DNA of 64,000 nucleotides from an uncultured Actinomycetaceae bacterium (GTDB lineage Bacteria; Actinomycetota; Actinomycetes; Actinomycetales; Actinomycetaceae), in the NCBI GenBank assembly GCA_902464405.1, contig CABQJD010000002.1:62001-126000 (forward strand). The letters run 5' to 3'. The position numbers and the translations under genes were made by a program. The notes under the pieces are model-generated. The model saw only the letters and a list, made by a program, of their open reading frames with translations. It did not search any database and had not been told where the DNA came from. Positions 1-8,824 of this stretch are shown here, in pieces. Every line of letters starts with the position of its first letter. The first letter of the stretch is position 1.

Positions 1-78
1 AGTTTTGCGTGCGAAAAATCAAAAACGCTCTGGCGAGAGCAGATTAACCAGTGGCTTCAAGACGAATCAATCACCTAG
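1..78 (+). CDS. 3' end of an unidentified gene (partial)
   Basis: Frame 1 is open from the window edge to a TAG at 76-78 and encodes 25 residues, ending in the stretch LWREQINQWLQDESIT. It points towards murB, which is on the opposite strand, so the two are convergent. The tail is charged and amphipathic, as in the last helix of a soluble enzyme. Adenosine deaminase is one family with such a tail, but the fragment is too short to assign. The stop codon lies in the first unit of a 13-bp tandem repeat. Confidence 0.45.
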   Translation, partial: SFACEKSKTLWREQINQWLQDESIT

Positions 79-114
79 TAAATACAGATAGTAAATACAA
101 GTAGTAAATACAAA
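76..114. repeat. 13-bp tandem repeat, three copies
   Basis: Three consecutive units with the core TAGTAAATACA start at 76, 89 and 102. The units differ only in their last two bases. The first three bases of unit one are the stop codon of the upstream partial gene. Confidence 0.85.
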
Positions 115-160
115 GAATAAATAACCGAGAGCACTTAATACAAGCATCTTATTTAGCCAT

Positions 161-1417
161 TTAATTTATATCTAAGCTGATCAAAACAGGCTCTGGCTCC
201 AACCATATTCCGCTGAATTCGTGCACACCTTGGCGAATCTCACGTGCTAGCGCAGCAATATCTTCTGCGCTAGCATCGCCACGGTTTGTGAGCGCCAAAC
301 TATGTTTCGAGCTGAGTGCTGCTCTCAAAGGATCCCCGTATGCAGGCTTAAACCCTGCATGGTCGATGAGCCAAGCTGCAGAAGTTTTGACAAATCCTGG
401 CACTTTCGGTGCGGCAGCTCCAATTTGGTTGATAGCCGTTGGATCTGTGAGCGCGTAGCGCGGAGCACCATCTGGAAGAGTTTCAGCTTCCTCAACACTA
501 AGAACTGGGTTGGTGAAGAACGATCCTGCTGAGAACGTATCCTTATCAGCATCGTTAAGCACCATTGCTTTGCTTGTGCGCAGCTGTAGCACCGCCGCAC
601 GCACATCTGAGCTAGGCACTCGCTCGCCTGGCGTCACCCCCAAAAGATCAGCAAGCTGACCATATCGCACTGGCTCTGAGAGGCTCGCTAAACGCAGTTG
701 AAAATCAACATCAAGCACAATCCAGCGCGGGCTTGGCCCCCATGTATGCTCACCAAGTTCTAACCGCCCTTTCACCACGCCAAGATGTGGGTCTGTATCT
801 CCTGGACGAAGAGACTTGCCAGAACGCTTTCTCATTGACTGCTTCAAAATAGATGTGCGATACCCCAGTTCTAGATCGCTCATCATAATAGTTCTGATAC
901 TTTGAGTAAGCCGATCAAAGGTACGCACGCAGGCAACAGTGCCAGAAACTTCCTGCCCATACGCGCCGATATTTTGCACAATCGCCGCCCCTGCACTGCC
1001 TGGAATCCCCGAGAGCGATTCCATTCCCATCCAGCCGTGTTCCACCGCATAGACGACTACAGCGTCCCAAGGAGTTCCTGCAGTCACATGCATTCGAGCT
1101 CCAGGGCACCCCTCTTCAAAAACAGTGGTGATTTCCTGGCGCATATCTCGAATAATGACGCCTGCAAACGGTGCACTCGACGCCAGAATGTTGGAGGCCC
1201 CTCCAAGCATAAGCACAGGAAGATTTTCTTTATCAGCAGTTTTAACTGCATCAATAATCTCAGCTTCACTCTGAGCATTCACGATATGCTGCACTGCTCC
1301 GCCCACACCAAATGTCGTTATTTGAGCAAGCGATTGCGCATTATCCTGCCATCGAGTCCATTGCTGCAAAGGAAGCGTGGTTGTATTTTCATGCGGTTCA
1401 GGGATAAAACAACTCAT
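161..1417 (-). CDS. murB: UDP-N-acetylmuramate dehydrogenase MurB
   Basis: MurB reduces UDP-N-acetylglucosamine enolpyruvate to UDP-N-acetylmuramate with NADPH and FAD, in the cytosolic stage of peptidoglycan synthesis. The 418-residue product has the FAD-binding region (FGVGG near residue 36, then LMLGGASNIL), the GYRTSILK substrate motif, the SAGSFFTNPV segment carrying the proton-donor serine, and the C-terminal WLEPEPVL segment with the conserved glutamate. It is longer than the E. coli enzyme, as is common in actinobacteria. The ATG at 1417 has no Shine-Dalgarno sequence, but a TAGGAT box ends exactly 6 nt before it, so a leaderless mRNA is likely. Confidence 0.96.
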   Translation of the reverse strand: MSCFIPEPHENTTTLPLQQWTRWQDNAQSLAQITTFGVGGAVQHIVNAQSEAEIIDAVKTADKENLPVLMLGGASNILASSAPFAGVIIRDMRQEITTVFEEGCPGARMHVTAGTPWDAVVVYAVEHGWMGMESLSGIPGSAGAAIVQNIGAYGQEVSGTVACVRTFDRLTQSIRTIMMSDLELGYRTSILKQSMRKRSGKSLRPGDTDPHLGVVKGRLELGEHTWGPSPRWIVLDVDFQLRLASLSEPVRYGQLADLLGVTPGERVPSSDVRAAVLQLRTSKAMVLNDADKDTFSAGSFFTNPVLSVEEAETLPDGAPRYALTDPTAINQIGAAAPKVPGFVKTSAAWLIDHAGFKPAYGDPLRAALSSKHSLALTNRGDASAEDIAALAREIRQGVHEFSGIWLEPEPVLISLDIN

Positions 1418-1423
1418 GCTTTT

Positions 1424-1429
1424 ATCCTA
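1424..1429 (-). promoter_or_regulatory. -10 box of murB, leaderless start
   Basis: On the minus strand TAGGAT is followed by AAAAGC and then the murB ATG. This puts a TANNNT box at -12 to -7 relative to the start codon, the arrangement typical of leaderless actinobacterial genes. No clear -35 element is visible. Confidence 0.5.
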
Positions 1430-1536
1430 CGGCATATTTTGCATACAGCGAGACGTAAAAATCACTTGCCTCGCAGATCAAGATGCATAGACGGTACAGC
1501 GCCTAGATATATGCACAGACCTTTCTCAGAAACATT

Positions 1537-1562
1537 AAAGACCCCCGCAAGCGGAGGCCTTT
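1537..1562 (-). terminator. Rho-independent terminator after rpmG
   Basis: On the minus strand AAAGGCCTCCG, a CTTG tetraloop and CGGGGGTCTTT form an 11-bp stem with two G-U pairs. It is followed by a T-rich stretch (TTTAATGTTT). It lies about 20 nt past the rpmG stop codon. Confidence 0.8.
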
Positions 1563-1581
1563 ACGAAGCAGTACTGCCAGA

Positions 1582-1752
1582 TTAACGAGTCTCGCGGTGA
1601 GTCGTGCTCTTCCGGCAGTTCGGGCAATACTTCTTCAGCTCGAGACGATCTGGGGTATTGCGACGATTCTTCTTTGTGATGTAGTTACGCCACTTGCACA
1701 CCTCGCATGCGAGGGTGATCTTTGGGCGAATGTCTTGAGACTTACTTGCCAC
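1582..1752 (-). CDS. rpmG: 50S ribosomal protein L33
   Basis: L33 is a small protein of the large ribosomal subunit. The 56-residue product has the two CxxC zinc pairs (CEVC and CPNC) and the typical KITLACEVC and NYITKKNRRNTPDRLEL segments, so it is the zinc-binding form. The start is set at the GTG at 1752 (reading ASKSQDIRPK after it), because GGTGAGGA lies 5-6 nt upstream and the family normally begins at this point. A GTG four codons earlier (1764) is less likely. It lies beside tRNA-Met and tRNA-Thr, a common actinobacterial arrangement. Confidence 0.96.
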   Translation of the reverse strand: MASKSQDIRPKITLACEVCKWRNYITKKNRRNTPDRLELKKYCPNCRKSTTHRETR

Positions 1753-1817
1753 GGTTTTCCTCACCTTCGGTGTCTAGTAGATAGTAAAGCGACCTTCCAC
1801 CTACAAGGTCTCTTCCG

Positions 1818-1891
1818 TAGCGGGGGCGGGGTTTGAACCCGCGACCTCACGATTATGAGTCGTGCGCTCTGACCAACTGAGCTACCCCGCC
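1818..1891 (-). tRNA. tRNA-Met (CAT), elongator type
   Basis: On the minus strand the acceptor GGCGGGG pairs with CCCCGCT, the D arm reads AGCTCAGTTGG, the anticodon loop carries CAT within GACTCATAATC, and the T arm GCGGG-TTCAAAC-CCCGC is intact, with discriminator A. The length is 74 nt. No CCA is encoded. The first pair is G-U rather than the mismatch typical of initiator tRNA, so it is read as elongator tRNA-Met. Confidence 0.95.
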
Positions 1892-1950
1892 GCAGATTTA
1901 TTGGTGACGCTCAGCTCATCTTTTTGAGCAGCGCGACACACAAAAAACCG

Positions 1951-2023
1951 AGCCTCGGCAGGGAATCGAACCCTGGACCTTCTCCTTACCATGGAGATGC
2001 TCTGCCGACTGAGCTACCGAGGC
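1951..2023 (-). tRNA. tRNA-Thr (GGT)
   Basis: On the minus strand the acceptor GCCTCGG pairs with CCGAGGC. The anticodon stem TCTCC/GGAGA encloses the loop ATGGTAA with anticodon GGT. The T arm reads CAGGG-TTCGATT-CCCTG and the discriminator is T. CCA is not encoded. The length is 73 nt. Confidence 0.95.
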
Positions 2024-2225
2024 ATGTGGAAAACCACGCGGAAGAAATCATACCGATTCCTTCACGTTCGAGCAATTCAGCTCGTGCGAAACAACGCTTA
2101 AGAAGCCATTTCAGCTTTTGCGTTTAGCACAACTGCGCCCTAATAATCCACAAGTGAATTATTAAATACAGCTTTGCCAATTTTTGATTCGAAAGCAATC
2201 TTTCGAATCAAAAATCCCCTCGCTG

Positions 2226-2307
2226 TGGCGGGTGAGGGATTTGAACCCCCGAAGCATTCCGCAGCTGATTTACAGTCAGCCCCCTTTGGCCACTCGGGTA
2301 ACCCGCC
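2226..2307 (-). tRNA. tRNA-Tyr (GTA)
   Basis: This is an 82-nt tRNA with a long variable arm, as expected for bacterial tRNA-Tyr. The acceptor GGCGGGT pairs with ACCCGCC, the anticodon loop CTGTAAA carries GTA, and the T loop is TTCAAAT. The discriminator is A and CCA is not encoded. Confidence 0.95.
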
Positions 2308-2417
2308 TTTGCGCTCCGCTTACGCTTCACACGCCTAGCAACTTTAGCAGTTCAAGGGGCTATGGTGTCAAGCTCGGAGCAAATAGATATACGTGTGGTT
2401 ACCCACAGTAATATTTA

Positions 2418-2503
2418 AAAGTGAGTGCTACGCGCACATTCCGCACAGGCACACACCGCTCTAGCAGTGCAATCACCCGCGCACTACGCGTAACACTCAC
2501 TTT
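2418..2503 (-). ncRNA. Structured element downstream of hpf
   Basis: Two 17-nt arms (2487-2503 and 2418-2434) pair fully on the minus-strand transcript, with a single G-U pair. The DNA arms differ at one base in the way that keeps minus-strand RNA pairing. Between them a 7-bp inner helix with a UAGA loop can form. The 3' side runs into CTTTTAAATATT. It could be a long-stem terminator for hpf or a small structured RNA; I do not recognise a known family. Confidence 0.45.
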
Positions 2504-2549
2504 CCAAAAAGAGCATTTCTTACTACAGAAAATACCTCTTTCCTACACT

Positions 2550-3209
2550 TCATTCACCGACGGCAACGTCTAGTCGAATCACACCATACGTCCATCCATG
2601 CCGACGATATGCAGCGCAAGGCTGCCTCGTCTCTTCGTCAATAAAGAGATAGAAGGGATGCCCCACAAGTTCCATCTCGTATAGAGCTTGATCGACCGTC
2701 ATAGGTTTCGCTTCATAGAGCTTCTGGCGCACATGAACTGGAGAATCACCTAACTGCGTTTCTATTTCTTCGCCATGAGCAGTAGGCACACGCATACCAC
2801 CTTGCTCATTATCTTCAGCCTCAACCACTTTCACACTCTTAAGCTCTTCAAATAGAGCATCAAGATTCAGCTCCTCAGCTGACGGCTCAATACCGCGCCC
2901 ACGCCGATGATCTTTCTTCCTTTCGTGCGCACGGCGCAACTGCTCAACAAGCTTTTCAGAGGCGAGATCCAATGCACTATACTGATCTGCCGAGCACGCC
3001 TCAGCGCGAATCACAGGCCCTTTATCTCGGACAGTAATCTCAATACGCTCAGCCCTTTCAGCTTGAGCAGGATTAGGCTCATGCGTCAGCTCCACATCCA
3101 CGCGCTGTGCACGGGGAGCAAACTGTTCGATTTTTGCCAGTTTCTCTTCAACATGATTGCGAAAACGGTCTGAAATTTCGGCATTTCGACCTTTAACAAC
3201 AAATTCCAT
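2550..3209 (-). CDS. hpf: Ribosome hibernation promoting factor, long form
   Basis: Long HPF binds the 30S subunit in stationary phase and dimerises ribosomes into inactive 100S particles. The 219-residue product has the N-terminal S30AE fold (EFVVKGRNAEISDRF onward, about residues 1-100), a charged linker, and the C-terminal dimerisation domain (KPMTVDQALYEMELVGHPF). The start is placed at the second of two adjacent ATG codons, which lies 5 nt after AGGAGG. It sits downstream of comF, as in Mycobacterium, but the secA gene expected next is absent and tRNAs follow instead. Confidence 0.94.
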   Translation of the reverse strand: MEFVVKGRNAEISDRFRNHVEEKLAKIEQFAPRAQRVDVELTHEPNPAQAERAERIEITVRDKGPVIRAEACSADQYSALDLASEKLVEQLRRAHERKKDHRRGRGIEPSAEELNLDALFEELKSVKVVEAEDNEQGGMRVPTAHGEEIETQLGDSPVHVRQKLYEAKPMTVDQALYEMELVGHPFYLFIDEETRQPCAAYRRHGWTYGVIRLDVAVGE

Positions 3210-3401
3210 CATGACCTCCTGATATTCGGTCTGAGAAGATGATGGGCGCTACCCCATCGTGACGCAGCCTTTACGGCTATCAGGCATCACCTGCTTTCCT
3301 GTTGGTAGCTTCATAGCCAGCATCTATGCAAGCCCGAAGCCATATATGATGTCGTTATCGACTCTTTAAGTATAGCGCGTCACACCCATAAGCAATGTGA
3401 C

Positions 3402-4268
3402 TTAAGCCACGATATTCTCTGATTGCGAACATCTACAGCCAGCAGCGGCTAAAGCCAGCATTCCAAGTACTTTCCCTCCAGATTTTTCAACCGCACGCAC
3501 CATGCCCAAAGCTGTCGCTCCAGTAGTAACGACGTCATCGACAAGTATGACGGCGCAGCCCTTAAGACTCGCAGCACAAAAAATCCCCTCACTCTTACGC
3601 CTGCGCTGAGCACGATCAGCTACTTGAAATCTTCCGCTTTGTTTCACAGCAAGCCAATGACTAAAACCCTGCTTCACCAACAAAACAAGAGAATCCAAGC
3701 TTCTCAACTCCGACCCAATATGCACCACATTTCGCACCTCGGCATATCCCCCACATTCACCCTCCACAGTTCGAGCAAGTTTTTCAGCAACGAGCTGACC
3801 TCTATGCTGGCGCTTCCATCGAGACGGTGCAGAAACAATCAGGATACGCTCTACACTAGGGCAGTTCGCTACAACATCAGCACACAAATTCCCCAACTCC
3901 AACTGACGCACCCCACGCGCCCACAACCTGCATATCTGCCGATCAAGCCGTGCACAATTCGAGTGCTTCCATGAAATAATAAGCGATCGCACACGCCCAG
4001 AATACGAACCCAGTGCATAACACGGGATAATTGGGCAAGGCTCACCATCCTCACCACAGATACTGAGAAGATAAGGCAAATTCTCAGCTATAGATATCCA
4101 CGGTCCTGATAAATACGAGCTGCATTCCCTGCACACATCTTCATCCCATGCGCCACATCCAGGGCAGAATCTAGGGAAAAGGATATCTGCGCATGCGCAT
4201 GAAAATAAGCGCAGCCAGCGCCACGCAGATTGAGTATATTCCACTATCAGCTCCTTCGATCCAAACAT
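3402..4268 (-). CDS. ComF family phosphoribosyltransferase-like protein
   Basis: ComF-type proteins combine a zinc ribbon with a type I phosphoribosyltransferase fold. They assist DNA uptake in competent bacteria; in actinobacteria the role is unsettled. The CPGC and CREC pairs (about residues 36-50) form the ribbon, SAPSRWKRQHRGQ matches the conserved serine/arginine segment, and VILVDDVVTTGAT at 241-253 is the PRPP-binding loop. The start is taken at ATG 4268, just inside a TTG at 4271; GGGAAAGG lies upstream. It sits between lpqB and hpf, which is the conserved order, but an unusually long gap separates it from lpqB. Confidence 0.9.
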   Translation of the reverse strand: MFGSKELIVEYTQSAWRWLRLFSCACADILFPRFCPGCGAWDEDVCRECSSYLSGPWISIAENLPYLLSICGEDGEPCPIIPCYALGSYSGRVRSLIISWKHSNCARLDRQICRLWARGVRQLELGNLCADVVANCPSVERILIVSAPSRWKRQHRGQLVAEKLARTVEGECGGYAEVRNVVHIGSELRSLDSLVLLVKQGFSHWLAVKQSGRFQVADRAQRRRKSEGIFCAASLKGCAVILVDDVVTTGATALGMVRAVEKSGGKVLGMLALAAAGCRCSQSENIVA

Positions 4269-5100
4269 CAACCTTTCCCATATTTAGCTGCTGCCCCTCT
4301 AAGTGCAGTTATCTATACCTACCGCATTTATCACCCAGGTGTATTCAACACTCGCCGCTAACGCCTGTATATATGTGCCAGTATGAAAGATTGCGCTTTT
4401 TCCTGCTTCATGCATATATATCTGTGGATATCCAATTCGGAAGCAATATATGCGACCAAGCCTCCCTAGCCGCGCCAGAGCCAGCATCTAAATTCTCAGG
4501 CTATATAGCAAAAGCGCTGTTTAGTTGTAGTAGCCATCTCGGCATGGACTAGATTTTCTTAGTTTCTTCCAAATAATTACATTTCCTCAGTATGCTCGGT
4601 ATGCTCGCCCCATACACACAATCATTTTCATCACCGATATCCTGCACTTCGAGCAATATTTTTAGATGACCCCATATCACTAGCACAAAACACTTTTTAC
4701 ATCGACTTTCCGTTGATATATCAAGAGAAAACACCAGCATATCGATACTTATTGCCACCCAGAGCCAAGGCTAAACTACTCTCTATCACTGCTCCAAGCA
4801 CGCCAACAAAACAGAATAAAATCGTAAAAGCACTCACACAAAGTGCCCGATAGCCTAATTCTCAAAAACAACACCTAAGAGCTTTTGAGGCTTTAATAAG
4901 CTAGACGAATCACTAACCATGCAAAAGTAAGGCTACAAAAAATAAAAGCTAGCGAAGCTACGAGGCAAAGTTCACGCACTCCATCTTTACGCCAGCATGA
5001 AGATCACGCGGTATCGTATCTATGGATATCGCACGGCATCTATCTGCCACTCTTTAAGCATTATCGAATAAATATACAGTGCACAAGAAGACTACAAACA
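4269..5100. other. Long gene-poor gap between lpqB and comF
   Basis: About 830 bases hold no convincing gene. The best minus-strand reading frame (4549-4758, 69 codons) has no ribosome site and no recognisable domain. The stretch is AT-rich, with a 9-bp tandem duplication (GTATGCTCG at 4590-4607) and a weak CTCAAAA/TTTTGAG stem at 4861-4889. In relatives lpqB and comF are normally close, so this may be decayed or inserted DNA. Confidence 0.5.
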
Positions 5101-6804
5101 CTACCCAGGGAAAGCTATTGCCGTCACATCCGTCGCCACATTACTCCATGCAGAGCTGAAATAGCCTTTAACAGTGCCATCAGACCCCATAACAAGAGCA
5201 GAATCGAGCGAACGCCCCGCAGTCAGAGCGACAACGCTGGAGATGCCCGTCACCGGCTCAGACAAACCTCCAATATCAAGAGTGAAAATCCCTTGGGCAC
5301 CATTGCGCCCAACGGATCCCAACACAAGCATTCGAAGTTCACTCACCCACGCAATATCGCGCACGTCTGTAAAATTCTGCCCAAACCACAAAGGCTCTCC
5401 CACAGCAAGAGGCGTACCACTATCGTCACGCACAGCACCATATACAGCCATACGAGTTGCAGAATTAGATTTTGCCACCACAACAATTCGCGAATTTTCA
5501 CGAGAAACAGCAATCCGATCAATCGTACTATCTGCAAGATCTGGCACATTGAATTTCAACACTTGCTCACTTTGAAGATTCATCGCCAAAAGCACGCCAG
5601 GAGAATCTGCGTCAGCCGTCCACAGCCACCCCGCTTGGTCAATTGATGGACGCGCAAGATTTCTCCCCTCTAGAAGAGTTCGCAACCGCCCATTCGATGT
5701 ATTGAGTCGAGTTAAAGTCGAACGCCCAGAATCTTCTCCAACTACCCACTGTGCTGGCATGGAATAATCCACAGCAAGAAATGAGAAATCTTCTGCATCG
5801 AAAACGTCTGCTGGCTGCAATACGGTGCTCTTGCCCTCGCGAATACTTACGAGATCTCCATTTTGTATTGCAAGCGCAGGCATAGTGGCATAGGGATAGG
5901 CTTGCACATCTGGTATGCTCGGAATCTCCAGCGGCGCACCGCCAGCCAGCAGATGAACATCTTGCACAAGCCCCGAACCAACAAAGGTTTTCGTAAACTG
6001 AGCTTGCAAGAATCCCAGATCTTGCTGTTTTAAGCTTGCCGCCCCTGCAGGCAGATCAACGCGAGCCACGCCCCCTTCAACAGACACTGAGAGATCAGCC
6101 TTACCATCAGTGGGCGTAAATACACTATGAGCTACTTTAGAGAGCCACTCAGATGGAGCAGAAATGAGAGCTTCACTCATCATGGCAAGCGCTCGTGAGC
6201 GCGGATACCAACGCACATCTGGCACGAAACTAGATGATGCTGTATTCAAAAAATACAGAGGCGAACGCACATACAGAGACGTAAAAAGCGTTTGCACCAT
6301 GAGCACAGAATCATCTAACTCAGATATCCGCCATTGCCCATCAGCATCAATCATGAGCGAAAATTTTCTGCTAATCGTAGATCCTTGCACAGCAGAGGTA
6401 TAGCGACCTTTTGCATCGAGGTTCGCTAAAGCCGGGACGCTCGCAACCACGGCTCCCGTTGGTGTTCTCGAATACTCAATAGAATCTGAATCGGAAAAAA
6501 TGCTGACGCTCTTAGCAGGCTTCCATCGCTTAGCAGCTTCTGGGGTGAGGTACTCACGTGCAACGCGATAATCATCAGAAGTACCTGCAGAAGCGGCTCG
6601 TAAAAAGCCTTGAATAAGCTCTTCGGGTGTCGCCCCCGCAGATGGCCCTTTGGCATCAAGTACCACACCTCCCAAGGGAGTGTTTGTTTTTGGAACAATG
6701 GTGACGGCGCCACGCTGCGGCAGCCCAGCGCAAGCTCCGAGAAGTACCGTGAGAGCAATCGACATAGCAATGAAGATTCTGCGGCGACTAGATTTTCGGA
6801 TCAT
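5101..6804 (-). CDS. lpqB: Lipoprotein LpqB, MtrAB accessory protein
   Basis: LpqB is an extracytoplasmic lipoprotein that works with the sensor kinase MtrB in cell-wall homeostasis and division. The 567-residue product starts with a lipoprotein signal whose lipobox is LLGAC (lipidated Cys25). A GerMN-type domain follows (about residues 205-300, MMSEALISAPSEWL onward). The C-terminal half is a repetitive beta-propeller-like region. Its start overlaps the end of mtrB by 17 bases, so the two are translationally coupled. Length and position match the family. Confidence 0.95.
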   Translation of the reverse strand: MIRKSSRRRIFIAMSIALTVLLGACAGLPQRGAVTIVPKTNTPLGGVVLDAKGPSAGATPEELIQGFLRAASAGTSDDYRVAREYLTPEAAKRWKPAKSVSIFSDSDSIEYSRTPTGAVVASVPALANLDAKGRYTSAVQGSTISRKFSLMIDADGQWRISELDDSVLMVQTLFTSLYVRSPLYFLNTASSSFVPDVRWYPRSRALAMMSEALISAPSEWLSKVAHSVFTPTDGKADLSVSVEGGVARVDLPAGAASLKQQDLGFLQAQFTKTFVGSGLVQDVHLLAGGAPLEIPSIPDVQAYPYATMPALAIQNGDLVSIREGKSTVLQPADVFDAEDFSFLAVDYSMPAQWVVGEDSGRSTLTRLNTSNGRLRTLLEGRNLARPSIDQAGWLWTADADSPGVLLAMNLQSEQVLKFNVPDLADSTIDRIAVSRENSRIVVVAKSNSATRMAVYGAVRDDSGTPLAVGEPLWFGQNFTDVRDIAWVSELRMLVLGSVGRNGAQGIFTLDIGGLSEPVTGISSVVALTAGRSLDSALVMGSDGTVKGYFSSAWSNVATDVTAIAFPG

Positions 6805-8824
6805 CGCTCATCTGCCCTTCTGAAATATCTTCTCGCTGAGCACTGCTAGATTCATCGAGATCTGCCCGAGTAGTATTCTCGGATATCTCCCCAGAAACGA
6901 GATCAGTATGCACACTAGCACCAGTATCGGCGATATTTATACCCGCAATACGTGGTTTCATATTAGGATCAGCGGTATTTAGATTAACGTCTGAATCACT
7001 ATCGCGCTCGGCGCCTTGATATCGAGCTGCAACAATAGCCGCATCATTATTTTTGAAAGCATCTGCAGGCGTATCTTGCGTATTATCAGCATTATCTGCG
7101 CGCATATCCTCAGCACTGTTCGCATCTACATCATCGACAGTAGCGGCAGCGCTGGCAGCATCTATATCGACATCCTCAGCGCCATCAGTAATCGCCAAAT
7201 GCGGATGGAGTTGGAGAGCAATCGGCGATACATAGCTTGATCCTGGCTTCTTGGGCACAGCGAGCAAAAAAGTCGATCCTACCCCCAGCTCTCCTACAGC
7301 AGAAAGAGAACCTCCGTGGATCAAAGCGTCCTCACGCGCAATCGTCAAGCCTAGACCTGTGCCACCCGTCTTGCGCATACGAGAAGAATCAGCGCGCCAA
7401 AAACGATCAAATACGTGGGCTGCTTGCTCATGCGAAAGCCCCACACCGTTATCTGCCACTTCTACAGCAACCGCAGAATTATTGCCAACTACTCGAATGC
7501 GAACCGGCTTTGCTTCCCCATGCTCCACAGCATTCACCACGAGGTTGCGCATAATACGTTCGATACGCCGAGGCTCCACTTCAGCTCGAGTATCTCCCTG
7601 CGCCACGCAGCTCACCAACACACCATTATCATTAGCAAGGGGCTGGACCATCGTCACTACATTTTGAACAATCGCAGAAATATCGGCACTCTCTGACGCC
7701 AGATTCATTGCCCCTGCATCATAACGAGAAATTTCCAGAAGATCGGAGAGCATACTATCGAGATTTTTGAGCTGATCGTGCTGCAGTTCAGCACTACGTT
7801 TGAGAGCTAACGGCAATTCTTCACGCTTATCGTAAATCAGCTGCCCAGCCATACGAATCGTAGTCACAGGCGAGCGCAGTTCATGAGAAACCGCAGAGAC
7901 AAATGCTGTCTGCACTGCGCTCATACGCTCAAGCCGCGCAAACTGATCTTCCAGAGAACTCGCCATTTGGTTAAATGAATTCGCTAACTGAGCTAATTCA
8001 TCTGAACCTTGTACTTCCATGCGTGTCTCAAGTTCACCTTCAGCCAAGTGTCGCGCCCCTTCGGTGGCTTCCTGCACTGGGCGCAACACAAGCTGCAAGA
8101 CCATAATGATCAGTAGCGTCACCAAAATGATCAAAGCAACTACACCAAAACTAAGCACACGATACGCGGAATTTAGCAAGGATTCCTGATTCTCAAGCGA
8201 ATACACTGCATAAAGTTCGTAGGCGCCCGCGTTTGGAATATCGATTGCTCTGCCAACCACGATACCTGGGATTGAGGAAGAAACAGGGTTGCTTGAATCA
8301 CGAGGAATAGCTACTGACTGCCATGCAACATCGCCAGTACTCGCCACAGATTCTCGCAATTTATTGGTGACGAGACTGCGTAGCGTCGCTACGCTTGCTG
8401 TTGAAGGCTCAATAATTTGCGTTGTCTGGGGTGCTGACTGCTTAGCTGAACGCATGAGCACTGCTCCCATAAGACCGCGCGCAGGATCATGCATACGAGC
8501 CACAAGCTCGTTGGCAATCTGCTGAGTCTGCCCAGTGGCAGTGGAAGCAGTAGCGGAAAAATTTTCTTGAGCAGTGCGAACCTCAGATGTAAATTGCTCA
8601 ACATTGGATTGTACGGTCTGTTGAAATACGACAGAGCGAATCTGGCTCGTAATCACCATACCGATGACGCCTGCACCGAGCGCTCCACCGCATACGATAA
8701 GCACAACGACTCGCAGGCGAAGCGAGCTGAACCACACCCGCCGAAGAGCAAACACAGCGAGCCATAAACGTTCAAATACTGGCGGCTTTGCAGACTTATT
8801 AACCTGCTCAGTTTTTTCACTCAC
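6788..8824 (-). CDS. mtrB: Sensor histidine kinase MtrB
   Basis: MtrB is the membrane kinase for MtrA and controls cell-wall hydrolases, division and osmotic responses. It has TM1 (about 38-60), an extracytoplasmic sensor loop, TM2 (about 223-247), HAMP (about 245-295), the phosphoacceptor His314 in SHELRSP, an N box near 427-435, DNGVGL near 458 and TGGTGLGL at 486-493. From about residue 541 to the end there is a low-complexity tail of roughly 135 residues, rich in Asp, Ala, Asn, Ser and Glu. The kinase domain is normally close to the C terminus, so the protein is over 100 residues longer than the mycobacterial one. Confidence 0.96.
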   Translation of the reverse strand: MSEKTEQVNKSAKPPVFERLWLAVFALRRVWFSSLRLRVVVLIVCGGALGAGVIGMVITSQIRSVVFQQTVQSNVEQFTSEVRTAQENFSATASTATGQTQQIANELVARMHDPARGLMGAVLMRSAKQSAPQTTQIIEPSTASVATLRSLVTNKLRESVASTGDVAWQSVAIPRDSSNPVSSSIPGIVVGRAIDIPNAGAYELYAVYSLENQESLLNSAYRVLSFGVVALIILVTLLIIMVLQLVLRPVQEATEGARHLAEGELETRMEVQGSDELAQLANSFNQMASSLEDQFARLERMSAVQTAFVSAVSHELRSPVTTIRMAGQLIYDKREELPLALKRSAELQHDQLKNLDSMLSDLLEISRYDAGAMNLASESADISAIVQNVVTMVQPLANDNGVLVSCVAQGDTRAEVEPRRIERIMRNLVVNAVEHGEAKPVRIRVVGNNSAVAVEVADNGVGLSHEQAAHVFDRFWRADSSRMRKTGGTGLGLTIAREDALIHGGSLSAVGELGVGSTFLLAVPKKPGSSYVSPIALQLHPHLAITDGAEDVDIDAASAAATVDDVDANSAEDMRADNADNTQDTPADAFKNNDAAIVAARYQGAERDSDSDVNLNTADPNMKPRIAGINIADTGASVHTDLVSGEISENTTRADLDESSSAQREDISEGQMSDDPKI

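Noticed and set aside
902..1585. 227-codon plus-strand reading frame over murB
   Set aside because: It lies antisense to a fully conserved enzyme, has no domain and no ribosome site; it is a by-product of codon use in murB.
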